Shown piece after piece: positions 1 to 5,408 of a DNA stretch of 6,253 nucleotides; positions within the stretch are counted from its first letter, which is position 1; every line of letters begins with the position of its first letter. The translations under genes and the position numbers were made by a program. Source of the DNA: Methylococcaceae bacterium NSM2-1 (GTDB lineage: Bacteria > Pseudomonadota > Gammaproteobacteria > Methylococcales > Methylomonadaceae); NCBI GenBank assembly GCA_002256705.1, contig NQJI01000091.1:1-6253 (forward strand). The letters are read 5' to 3'. Under the pieces are notes generated by a model. That model had not been told where the DNA came from. It saw nothing but the letters and a program-made list of their open reading frames with translations, and did no database searches.

Positions 1-766
1 CCAGACCGGCAAAAGCACCGCCGACTATAAACAGGATATTAGCAGTATTGACCTGCAAAAATTCCCCCTGAGGATGTTTACGACCCCCTTGAGGTGGCAC
101 CGAAGCGATGGTACCTTCAATTAATTTCAGTAAGGCCTGTTGAACGCCCTCACCTGAAACGTCGCGGGTAATGGATGGGTTATCAGATTTTCTGGAAATT
201 TTATCAATTTCATCGATGTAAACGATGCCGGTTTCAGCCTTTTCCACATCGTAATCACATTTCTGTAGAATTTTCTGAATGATATTTTCTACGTCTTCGC
301 CCACATAACCGGCCTCAGTCAGTGTAGTGGCATCAGCAATAGTAAACGGCACATCCAGCAATCGAGCTAATGTTTCAGCCAGCAAGGTCTTACCTGAACC
401 CGTAGGTCCAATCAATAAAATATTACTTTTTGCTAATTCAACAGACTCTTTTTTCGACTTACTGCGCAAACGTTTATAGTGATTATAAACAGCCACCGCC
501 AATATCTTCTTTGCTCGCTCCTGACCAATTACATAGCCATCGAGCTCTTCTTTTATCTCCTTTGGCTTAGGTAATTCACTACCGCCAAAAGAAGAAGAAT
601 CATCTTGCAATTCGTCTTTTATGATGTCGTTACAAAGCTCTACACATTCATCACAAACATAAACTGAAGGCCCAGCAATAAGTTTTCTTACTTCATGCTG
701 GCTTTTACCGCAAAAAGAACAATAAAGCAGTTTATCGTCATCTTTGCCGTTTTTATCATTACTCAT
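1..766 (-). CDS. clpX: ClpX, ATP-dependent unfoldase of the ClpXP protease (partial, C-terminus outside window)
   Basis: AAA+ unfoldase that recognises tagged or specific proteins in the cytoplasm, unfolds them with ATP and threads them into ClpP. The first 255 residues are present; the E. coli protein has about 424. Seen in order: an N-terminal zinc-binding domain with Cys16, Cys19, Cys38 and Cys41 in two CxxC pairs; Walker A GPTGSGKT at residues 120-127; the GYVG pore loop at 153-156; Walker B with IVYIDEID at 181-188 (Glu186 as the catalytic acid); and the RKH substrate-gripping loop at 229-231. The ATG at 766-764 is preceded by a strong G-rich Shine-Dalgarno (AGGGGGGG, 774-781) with seven bases between. 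It lies 86 bases downstream of clpP and is probably co-transcribed with it; a weak extra promoter and alternative hairpins lie in the gap. The reading frame is intact up to the edge. Confidence 0.97.
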   Translation of the reverse strand, partial: MSNDKNGKDDDKLLYCSFCGKSQHEVRKLIAGPSVYVCDECVELCNDIIKDELQDDSSSFGGSELPKPKEIKEELDGYVIGQERAKKILAVAVYNHYKRLRSKSKKESVELAKSNILLIGPTGSGKTLLAETLARLLDVPFTIADATTLTEAGYVGEDVENIIQKILQKCDYDVEKAETGIVYIDEIDKISRKSDNPSITRDVSGEGVQQALLKLIEGTIASVPPQGGRKHPQGEFLQVNTANILFIVGGAFAGL

Positions 767-773
767 AAATCAG

Positions 774-781
774 CCCCCCCT
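774..781 (-). promoter_or_regulatory. Ribosome-binding site of clpX (G7 tract)
   Basis: On the minus strand the bases AGGGGGGG end seven bases before the clpX ATG. This is a G-rich Shine-Dalgarno containing a homopolymer of seven G, which could vary in length by slippage. It directly follows the alternative hairpins at 784-808, so their folding could affect access to it. Confidence 0.7.
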
Positions 782-783
782 GC

Positions 784-808
784 AAACATCAAGTTGATGT
801 TTCAACTT
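784..808 (-). promoter_or_regulatory. Two overlapping, mutually exclusive hairpins in the clpP-clpX leader
   Basis: Two perfect inverted repeats share bases. One pairs 784-792 with 794-802 (9 bp palindrome around base 793; in practice a 7 bp stem with a 5-base loop). The other pairs 791-797 with 802-808 (7 bp, 4-base loop TGTT on the plus strand). They cannot form together. In the clpX mRNA the 802-808/791-797 stem is transcribed first, and the 784-802 stem ends two bases before the G-rich ribosome-binding site. No U-tract follows either, so neither is a standard terminator. A regulatory role is inference only. Confidence 0.4.
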
Positions 809-820
809 TCGATAAGGCCA

Positions 821-849
821 AGCATATCGAAATACCAAAAGAATACCAA
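821..849 (-). promoter_or_regulatory. Possible weak sigma-70 promoter for clpX
   Basis: On the minus strand TTGGTA (849-844) and TATGCT (826-821) are separated by exactly 17 bases, each matching four of six consensus positions. A start near position 814 would give a short clpX leader beginning just before the paired hairpins. The match is weak and could be chance; clpX may depend entirely on read-through from tig-clpP. Confidence 0.25.
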
Positions 850-852
850 GCT

Positions 853-1500
853 TTATTGATCAGAACCTGTTGCTCTATTCGTTAATATTTTATCAATCAG
901 ACAATAACTCACTGCATCATCAGCACTTAAGAAATTATCTCTATCAGTATCTTGCTGAACTTTTTCCAAAGGCTGACCGGTATGGTAGGCCAGGATTTTA
1001 TTAAGCTTGTCTCTTATGGACAGAATTTCTTTGGCATGGATATCAAAATCAGAAGCCTGCCCCTGAAAACCGCCTAATGGCTGATGAATCATCATTCTTG
1101 AGTGCGGTAAACAATACCGCTTGTTTTTGGCTCCGCCTGTTAGCAGCAATGCACCCATACTGGCCGCCTGCCCTATACACAGCGTACTCACATCCGGCTT
1201 GATAAACTGCATGGTGTCATAGATAGACATACCTGCAGTTACTGACCCGCCTGGAGAATTAATATATAAATGAATGTCTTTATCAGGATTTTCTGATTCC
1301 AGAAAAAGCAACTGAGCCACCACCAGATTAGCCATGTAATCTTCAACCTGACCCACTAAAAAAATTACACGCTCTTTTAAAAGTCTTGAGTAAATATCGA
1401 AAGAACGTTCGCCTCTAGCGGTTTGCTCAATTACGATAGGAACTAATCCACCCGCAGCTTCCAAAGCCTTTGCCTGATTCATGATATGCTGTTTGTACAT
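853..1500 (-). CDS. clpP: ClpP, proteolytic subunit of ClpXP/ClpAP
   Basis: Serine peptidase that assembles into a double seven-membered ring and degrades polypeptides delivered by ClpX or ClpA in the cytoplasm. The 215 residues match the usual length (E. coli 207). The catalytic triad is visible: Ser114 in GQAASMGA, His139 in RMMIHQP, and Asp188 in TDRDNF, equivalent to Ser111, His136 and Asp185 of the E. coli precursor. The oxyanion-side segment [11 protein letters not shown] is at 80-90. A short N-terminal propeptide probably precedes the mature start near the LVPIVIEQT segment (19-27). The first ATG is chosen because AAGGG lies six bases upstream; the second in-frame Met (residue 7) has no such site. 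Only nine bases separate it from tig, and the Shine-Dalgarno overlaps the tig stop codon, so translation of the two is probably coupled. Confidence 0.98.
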   Translation of the reverse strand: MYKQHIMNQAKALEAAGGLVPIVIEQTARGERSFDIYSRLLKERVIFLVGQVEDYMANLVVAQLLFLESENPDKDIHLYINSPGGSVTAGMSIYDTMQFIKPDVSTLCIGQAASMGALLLTGGAKNKRYCLPHSRMMIHQPLGGFQGQASDFDIHAKEILSIRDKLNKILAYHTGQPLEKVQQDTDRDNFLSADDAVSYCLIDKILTNRATGSDQ

Positions 1501-1509
1501 TTGAAACCC

Positions 1510-2811
1510 TTACCGTTGCTGACTATCCATAACATCACTAAAATTGACCGTCTCATCAGAAACTTTTGCTTGTGAAGCCAACCATTCAATCGCCTGATCC
1601 TCCAAAACCATTTGCTGAACATCACTCAAACGGCTTTCATCCGAATAGTACCAATTGATTACATCCACGGGACGTTCATAACTTTTAGCCATGTCTTCAA
1701 TGGTGGAGCGTACTTTATTACTATCTAATTGAATAGCATTTTTTTGGATGATTTCACCTAATATCAAGCCTAATGCCACACGACGTTTAGCTTGCCCTTC
1801 AAACACGTCTCTTGGCAACTTGATATCTTCCAGTTTCATTTTCTGTCTTTTAGCTGTTTCGATATAAGGCTTGAGCAAGTTTTCGACTTCCATATCGACC
1901 AGCGCATTGGGTACAGTTAGCTGAATTTTTTCATATAAAGCATCCATTAGCGAGCTTTTTAACTTGCCATGCAATACCTGCTCCAACTCTCTTTCCATGC
2001 TGTTTCTAACATCGTCACGGAAAGACTCAACTGAACCGTCTTCTATACCGTATGCTTTAACAAAATCCTCATTAATTTCGGGTAGCAAGGGCTCTTCAAC
2101 CTTAATAACATCCACTTCAAATTCAGCGGCTTTACCTGCCAATTTAGTATTCTTGTAATCTTCTGGAAAATTTAAGGTAAAAACTTTATTAGCACCGGTT
2201 ACAAGGCCGGCCAGATTGTCTTCAAATCCGGGAATCATTTGCTTCGAACCACAAACTACCTGAAAGTCCTCTACTCTGCCATCGGTAAAATTCTCGCTTT
2301 CAGAAGTACCTGAAAAACTGATTGTAACACGATCACCTTCCTGGACTGGCCGATCTACGACATGCCAACTTTGCTTTTGAGCTCTTAGCTTCTCAATCAT
2401 GGCATCAACATCACTATCGTTGACTGTAGCAACCGGACGCACCACTTCGAGTTGTTCAACACCTTCCAGGGATATTTCAGGATAAACTTCAAACACGGCG
2501 GTGTATTTAAAACCTTCGGCTTCATCCAGGGGTTGAATAAGTGGATGTCCGACAGGTTTTAGATCCTGATCCTGCAATGCATCGTAATAAGTAGTTTTAA
2601 TCAATTCACTGGCAATTTCACCACGAATTCTGTCACCGAACATTTTTTTAACGACGTGCTGAGGCACTTTACCGGGACGAAAACCATCAACTTTAACTTC
2701 GCGCGCTAACGACTTTAAACGCTCCGCCATTTTCTCCTGAACAACGGCTTCCGGCACGCTAACAGTCATTTTTCTGCTTAATTCTGATGTCTTTTCGACA
2801 GAAACTTGCAT
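1510..2811 (-). CDS. tig: Trigger factor, ribosome-associated chaperone and peptidyl-prolyl isomerase
   Basis: First chaperone met by nascent chains. It docks at the ribosomal exit tunnel through protein L23 and also has prolyl isomerase activity. The 433 residues are almost the E. coli length (432). Domains in order: N-terminal ribosome-binding domain (about 1-115) with the signature GFRPGKVP at 43-50; FKBP-type isomerase domain (about 150-240), opening with GDRVTISFSG and containing IPGFEDNLAG at 193-202; and the long helical C-terminal substrate-binding domain (about 245-433). The ATG is preceded by GAGGT about seven bases upstream. It lies 102 bases downstream of the tRNA-Leu gene and heads the tig-clpP-clpX cluster, the usual arrangement in gammaproteobacteria. 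The stop codon TAA forms part of the clpP ribosome-binding site. Confidence 0.98.
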   Translation of the reverse strand: MQVSVEKTSELSRKMTVSVPEAVVQEKMAERLKSLAREVKVDGFRPGKVPQHVVKKMFGDRIRGEIASELIKTTYYDALQDQDLKPVGHPLIQPLDEAEGFKYTAVFEVYPEISLEGVEQLEVVRPVATVNDSDVDAMIEKLRAQKQSWHVVDRPVQEGDRVTISFSGTSESENFTDGRVEDFQVVCGSKQMIPGFEDNLAGLVTGANKVFTLNFPEDYKNTKLAGKAAEFEVDVIKVEEPLLPEINEDFVKAYGIEDGSVESFRDDVRNSMERELEQVLHGKLKSSLMDALYEKIQLTVPNALVDMEVENLLKPYIETAKRQKMKLEDIKLPRDVFEGQAKRRVALGLILGEIIQKNAIQLDSNKVRSTIEDMAKSYERPVDVINWYYSDESRLSDVQQMVLEDQAIEWLASQAKVSDETVNFSDVMDSQQR

Positions 2812-2841
2812 TTCTTTACCTCACACATTTATAGAAGAATT

Positions 2842-2869
2842 TTTATGAATACCGGTAAACGGCTTTAAA
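2842..2869 (-). promoter_or_regulatory. Possible weak sigma-70 promoter for tig
   Basis: On the minus strand TTTAAA (2869-2864) and CATAAA (2847-2842) are 16 bases apart, each matching four of six consensus positions. A start near 2835 would give a leader of about 24 bases containing the tig GAGGT site. It sits just downstream of the hairpin at 2876-2902, a sensible place for a tig promoter after tRNA termination, but the match is weak. Confidence 0.25.
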
Positions 2870-2875
2870 GAACTG

Positions 2876-2902
2876 AAAACAGAACGATGAATGTCCTGTT
2901 TT
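2876..2902 (-). terminator. Hairpin between tRNA-Leu and tig (possible weak terminator)
   Basis: Bases 2876-2885 and 2893-2902 form a 10 bp stem (one G-U pair on the minus-strand transcript) with a 7-base loop. The minus-strand 3' arm ends in UUUU, but those bases are within the stem and only a broken U-rich stretch follows. It may end tRNA transcription inefficiently or protect the tRNA precursor 3' trailer; full read-through into tig is also possible. Confidence 0.4.
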
Positions 2903-2913
2903 ATAGAATTGGG

Positions 2914-2998
2914 TGGTGCGAATGGAGAGACTCGAACTCTCACAGGATAACCTACTGGAACCTAAATCCAGCGCGTCTACCAGTTCCGCCACCCCGGC
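2914..2998 (-). tRNA. tRNA-Leu(UAG), with an unusually poorly paired acceptor stem
   Basis: An 85-base class II tRNA including an encoded CCA end. The D arm has GCG/CGC and the TGGTAGA loop typical of tRNA-Leu. The anticodon stem CTGGA/TCCAG encloses loop TTTAGGT with anticodon TAG (2964-2962), reading CUN leucine codons. A short variable arm (AGG/CCT) and a T arm GAGAG-TTCGAGT-CTCTC follow, with discriminator A. The oddity is the acceptor stem: the 5' side GCCGGGG faces the 3' side CATTCGC, giving only three Watson-Crick pairs (1:72, 2:71, 7:66), two G-U pairs (4:69, 5:68) and two mismatches (3:70 C-C, 6:67 G-A). All other arms are sound. The position upstream of tig is the conserved one. 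Whether it is functional is uncertain. Confidence 0.85.
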
Positions 2999-3009
2999 AA
3001 AGAATGGCT

Positions 3010-3015
3010 ATTATA
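3010..3015 (-). promoter_or_regulatory. -10 box of the tRNA-Leu promoter
   Basis: A perfect TATAAT lies on the minus strand 11 bases upstream of the mature tRNA 5' end, placing transcription start near 3003. The hexamer 17 bases further upstream (3038-3033, TGGCTT) is a poor -35 match. No GC-rich discriminator of the stringent-control type is seen. Confidence 0.5.
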
Positions 3016-3073
3016 AGAACACTTTTTCAAAAAAGCCAGTTTATTTTTTAAGGTGTATTCACAGGCTTAAACT

Positions 3074-3079
3074 GATAAT
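3074..3079 (+). promoter_or_regulatory. Possible -10 box close to the queA start
   Basis: GATAAT matches five of six -10 positions, and a start about seven bases downstream would fall near 3086, only a few bases before the queA ATG. No -35 hexamer is recognisable at 16-18 bases. If real, queA would have almost no 5' leader, which would fit the absence of a Shine-Dalgarno. Low confidence. Confidence 0.2.
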
Positions 3080-3089
3080 ATCGCCCGCT

Positions 3090-4109
3090 ATGAAAAAAAG
3101 TGATTTTAATTACCTGTTGCCCGATGCGTTAATCGCGCAAAAACCCTTGCCAGATCGCGATGCGAGCCGCCTGTTGTGTATGAATCGAGATACAGGGCAG
3201 ATAACCGACAGGCAATTTACCGATTTTATTGATTTAATCAATGAGCGTGACTTGTTGGTTTTCAATGATACCAAGGTGATTCCCGCCCGACTGTTTGGCA
3301 AAAAACAAAGCGGCGGTAAAGTCGAGATTCTGATTGAACGTATTCTTGACGACCATCACGCCATTGCTCATGTTAGAGCCAGTAAATCGCCAAAAGCCGG
3401 TACATTGATTGAGCTGGATGAGGGCCATCACTGTACAGTGCAGGGTAGGGCAGATGATTTGTTTCAGTTGGAGTTTGCCGGTGCGAATTTATTAGCGCTA
3501 TTGGAACAAATCGGTCATATTCCGTTGCCGCCTTATATTACCCGTGCCGATGATGAATCTGATTTGACCCGTTATCAAACGGTGTTTGCCAGAGAGGCGG
3601 GTGCAGTGGCGGCACCTACGGCGGGTCTGCATTTTGATGTGGCGATGATGAACAAGATTAAAGTCAAAGGCGTGCAAACAGCTTTTGTGACCTTGCATGT
3701 TGGCAGCGGTACGTTTCAGCCGGTCCGAGTGGAATTGTTATCCGATCACCTGATGCATAAGGAATATTTTGCCGTATCCCAGGTAACTGTTGATGCGGTA
3801 CGTCAAGCCAGAGACAGAGGCGGGCGGGTCATTGCCATCGGTACGACGGCGGTCAGGGCATTGGAATCCGCGTCTAAAAGCGGTCAGCTTGAGCCTGGTT
3901 TTGGCGATACCGATTTGTTTATTATCCCCGGCTATCAATTCCGGTCAGTCGATGCCATGCTGACCAATTTCCATCTTCCCGAGTCTACCTTGTTGATGCT
4001 GGTTTCTGCGTTTGCGGGTTACGATTCAATTATGAACGCCTACCAACACGCTATCGATCAATCTTATCGATTCTTCAGTTATGGCGATGCGATGTTTTTG
4101 AGCCGGTGA
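3090..4109 (+). CDS. queA: S-adenosylmethionine:tRNA ribosyltransferase-isomerase QueA
   Basis: Cytoplasmic enzyme of queuosine synthesis: it transfers and isomerises the ribosyl part of S-adenosylmethionine onto preQ1 already placed at tRNA position 34, giving epoxyqueuosine. The protein has 339 residues (E. coli 356; many homologues end, as here, shortly after the GDAMFL motif). Conserved blocks: [14 protein letters not shown] at 57-70, [12 protein letters not shown] at 171-182, [14 protein letters not shown] at 199-212, and [17 protein letters not shown] at 292-308. The ATG at 3090 is chosen because the protein then begins [17 protein letters not shown], aligning with the family N-terminus. 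No good Shine-Dalgarno precedes it, so initiation may be weak or leader-poor. The frame stays open upstream to 2913, but that part runs antisense through the tRNA gene and is not QueA. Its common partner tgt is absent downstream; degraded accessory DNA begins instead. Confidence 0.97.
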   Translation: MKKSDFNYLLPDALIAQKPLPDRDASRLLCMNRDTGQITDRQFTDFIDLINERDLLVFNDTKVIPARLFGKKQSGGKVEILIERILDDHHAIAHVRASKSPKAGTLIELDEGHHCTVQGRADDLFQLEFAGANLLALLEQIGHIPLPPYITRADDESDLTRYQTVFAREAGAVAAPTAGLHFDVAMMNKIKVKGVQTAFVTLHVGSGTFQPVRVELLSDHLMHKEYFAVSQVTVDAVRQARDRGGRVIAIGTTAVRALESASKSGQLEPGFGDTDLFIIPGYQFRSVDAMLTNFHLPESTLLMLVSAFAGYDSIMNAYQHAIDQSYRFFSYGDAMFLSR

Positions 4110-4179
4110 TTTTTATTGTCGATACGAAATGGGTGGCTGTATCTATGATGGTTACGAGGGACACAGCAAATGCAGGTAA

Positions 4180-4199
4180 GGTAGGCAAAAAAGCCTGCC
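4180..4199. terminator. Hairpin between convergent queA and the KAP pseudogene
   Basis: GGTAGGC (4180-4186) and GCCTGCC (4193-4199) form a 7 bp stem with one G-T pair around a loop of six A. It lies 71 bases after queA and about 50 bases past the stop of the minus-strand pseudogene, the right place for a shared terminator. No U-tract follows on either strand, so Rho-independent activity is doubtful. The rest of 4110-4251 shows nothing recognisable. Confidence 0.4.
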
Positions 4200-4251
4200 C
4201 TATCTGGCTGACCCCATTCTCCTTGTGATTTACAGAGTAATGATAATGTAA

Positions 4252-5087
4252 TCAGTCATCACGGAAAAACCCATCAGGATCTTTTCCTTCATGAATTTGT
4301 TGCATACTCTTTAAATATTGTTCCCCAGCAATACGTTGGTTCTCGGTAAGATCAGAGCGAATCAGCATTTCCTGTATACGATTTTCTAGGGCGAATATAT
4401 CGGTAATACTTTCAAATTTCTTTGGATTTAGATTAGGAACACGGCGAGCCACACTGTCATTGCTACCTTGCTGAGTACCGAAACTCAAATATTTTTCCAT
4501 GAAAGTCGGAAGATAACTATCTGATTCGATAATTGGTTTCAATCGAGTAGCTACAGTTTCCTCGGTTTGCCACTTTTGCCAAAAATGCACAACGTAATCT
4601 AAGTCGGGTATAGCAAGCAAATCCTTATCATCCAGCTTATTAAGCCTGCCTACTACGATAGAATATAGTCTTTCAGTTAAATTTATATCGAATTTAGCAA
4701 GAGGGTTATCTTTAGTCTAATTCTGTTTTGCAATATACTCATCAATAGTTCTGACAACATTAGTAATCAAACCGATAGCGCGTCCTTTTGTCACAACATC
4801 AATTAGTAAATCGGGGCAATTATCTTCCGGTATACGAGCTAAAAGATGATCGATCGTCCAACCTAATCTAATCTAATTCGATTAGGGATAGAAAGAAATC
4901 TACCTTGCTCATCTTCTGGAGAAAGAAGCTCATCTCCTTCATCGAAAAGAGCATTGATGAGCCCGGTTGCAGCTTCAAACGAGATCTCGTCATTTAAATC
5001 TTGTATCCGTTTCAAGTATTCACGAGCCTTGCTTGTACCTTCTGGACGTTTAATTAAAGAGGCCTGTTTAAGAAAATTGCTTGAAGC
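4252..5087 (-). pseudogene. KAP-family P-loop NTPase, C-terminal remnant (frameshift, amber stop, N-terminus lost)
   Basis: Three collinear pieces join into one protein of about 276 residues. Piece one (5087-4866) reads SNFLKQASLIKRPEG... with LFDEGDELLSPEDE. Piece two, in another frame (about 4877-4720), reads WTIDHLLARIPEDN... with GRAIGLITNVV. Piece three (4716-4252) reads KDNPLAKFDINLTERL... to the terminal FFRDD. I recognise this order as the conserved C-terminal region of KAP-type P-loop NTPases (the group of animal Kidins220/ARMS and F-plasmid PifA, which excludes phage T7). The Walker A part lies in the missing N-terminus, so NTPase identity rests on the C-terminal resemblance. Lesions: a five-base tandem insertion at 4863-4877 and an in-frame TAG at 4719-4717. 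The 5' side stops at a TGA (5090-5088) where IS21 sequence begins. Not functional as it stands. If the family call is wrong, it is still a broken gene of one collinear protein. Confidence 0.65.
4863..4877 (-). repeat. Triple ATTAG tandem repeat causing the frameshift
   Basis: Three head-to-tail copies of ATTAG (CTAAT on the plus strand). With two copies the KAP reading frame continues cleanly as ...PNRIRL-GWTIDH...; the third copy shifts the frame and creates an immediate TAG. The repeat abuts an inverted repeat, CTAAT-TCG-ATTAG at 4873-4885, which could favour slippage during replication. Confidence 0.8.
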
Positions 5088-5092
5088 TCAAT

Positions 5093-5158
5093 GAAGAGCC
5101 ACTAGCCGACACCGCACATTATGACCGCCTGCATGATCAAGAGGTCTCTCATGTCTGA
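5093..5158 (+). pseudogene. istA: IstA transposase, C-terminal tail only
   Basis: The last 21 codons before TGA read EEPLADTAHYDRLHDQEVSHV, which resembles the C-terminal tail of IS21-family IstA, the DDE transposase. The frame is open upstream to 5072, but sequence before about 5093 may belong to the KAP remnant on the other strand. The stop codon (5156-5158) overlaps the istB start (5151), the arrangement used for translational coupling in this family. The catalytic domain is absent. Identification depends partly on the istB context. Confidence 0.6.
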
Positions 5159-5408
5159 CATCATTAGCTAATTCAAAACACTCAGAGTGCATGGCATGGC
5201 GAAATGCTACGCAGAAATACAGGCTCAAGGCCAAGCCGGTGGCGCTGAAGCCATCGCTTCGGCAACTTGCCAGTTACTGGCCGCAGAAGCCACTGATCGA
5301 AGTATACGAGCCATACGTTATCAGATGAGTTCAGCTAAATTTCCGATCCACCCGGATTTGTTAAGCTTTGACTTCTGTCAATCCAAAGTCGATCAGCAGC
5401 TGATTAAT
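5151..5408 (+). pseudogene. istB: IstB helper ATPase, N-terminal remnant with a premature stop
   Basis: IstB is the AAA+ ATPase that assists IstA in IS21 transposition. From ATG 5151 the frame reads MSDIIS-stop-FKTLRVHGMAKCYAEIQ, then ...ATDRSIRAIRYQMSSAKFP and IHPDLLSFDFCQSKVDQQLI, matching the N-terminal region ahead of the ATPase core. Codon 7 is TAA where a glutamine (CAA) is likely, a single-base change. Similarity ends at about 5408, just before the expected Walker A region, where a second IS has its end. An apparent GTG start at 5187 inside the gene is an artefact of the ochre codon. Two independent lesions make the gene dead. Confidence 0.75.

Larger units (their letters stand above)
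5060..5408 (+). mobile_element. IS21-family insertion sequence remnant (end of istA, start of istB)
   Basis: This stretch holds only the junction of the two IS21 genes: the last codons of istA, the eight-base istA/istB overlap typical of the family, and about 86 codons of istB. The istA body, the left terminal repeats and the ATPase core of istB are absent, so it cannot move. The left boundary with the KAP remnant is uncertain within about 5060-5093. The right boundary at about 5408 is where istB similarity stops and another IS begins. Confidence 0.7.

Noticed and set aside
1964..2158. Plus-strand open frame of 64 codons inside tig
   Set aside because: It lies antisense within a clearly real gene, and its serine/leucine-rich product has no recognisable features.
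2920..3007. Short direct repeat GAATGG on both sides of the tRNA (2920-2925 and 3002-3007) as an attachment site
   Set aside because: Six bases are too short, no integrase or integrated element is present, and the segment between is only the tRNA.
2913..3089. Upstream extension of the queA reading frame by 59 codons
   Set aside because: It runs antisense across the whole tRNA-Leu gene, and the QueA family N-terminus begins at the ATG at 3090.
3110..3938. Several minus-strand open frames opposite queA
   Set aside because: They are shadows of the strongly conserved queA frame and have no ribosome-binding sites or family resemblance.
4252..4620. A 122-residue stand-alone gene
   Set aside because: The same frame continues upstream through a single TAG with matching protein-like sequence, so it is the tail of the larger broken NTPase gene.
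4863..4877. ATTAG repeat as an active phase-variation switch of the KAP gene
   Set aside because: Three copies are few for switching, and the gene also has an amber stop and has lost its N-terminus, so no copy number would restore it.
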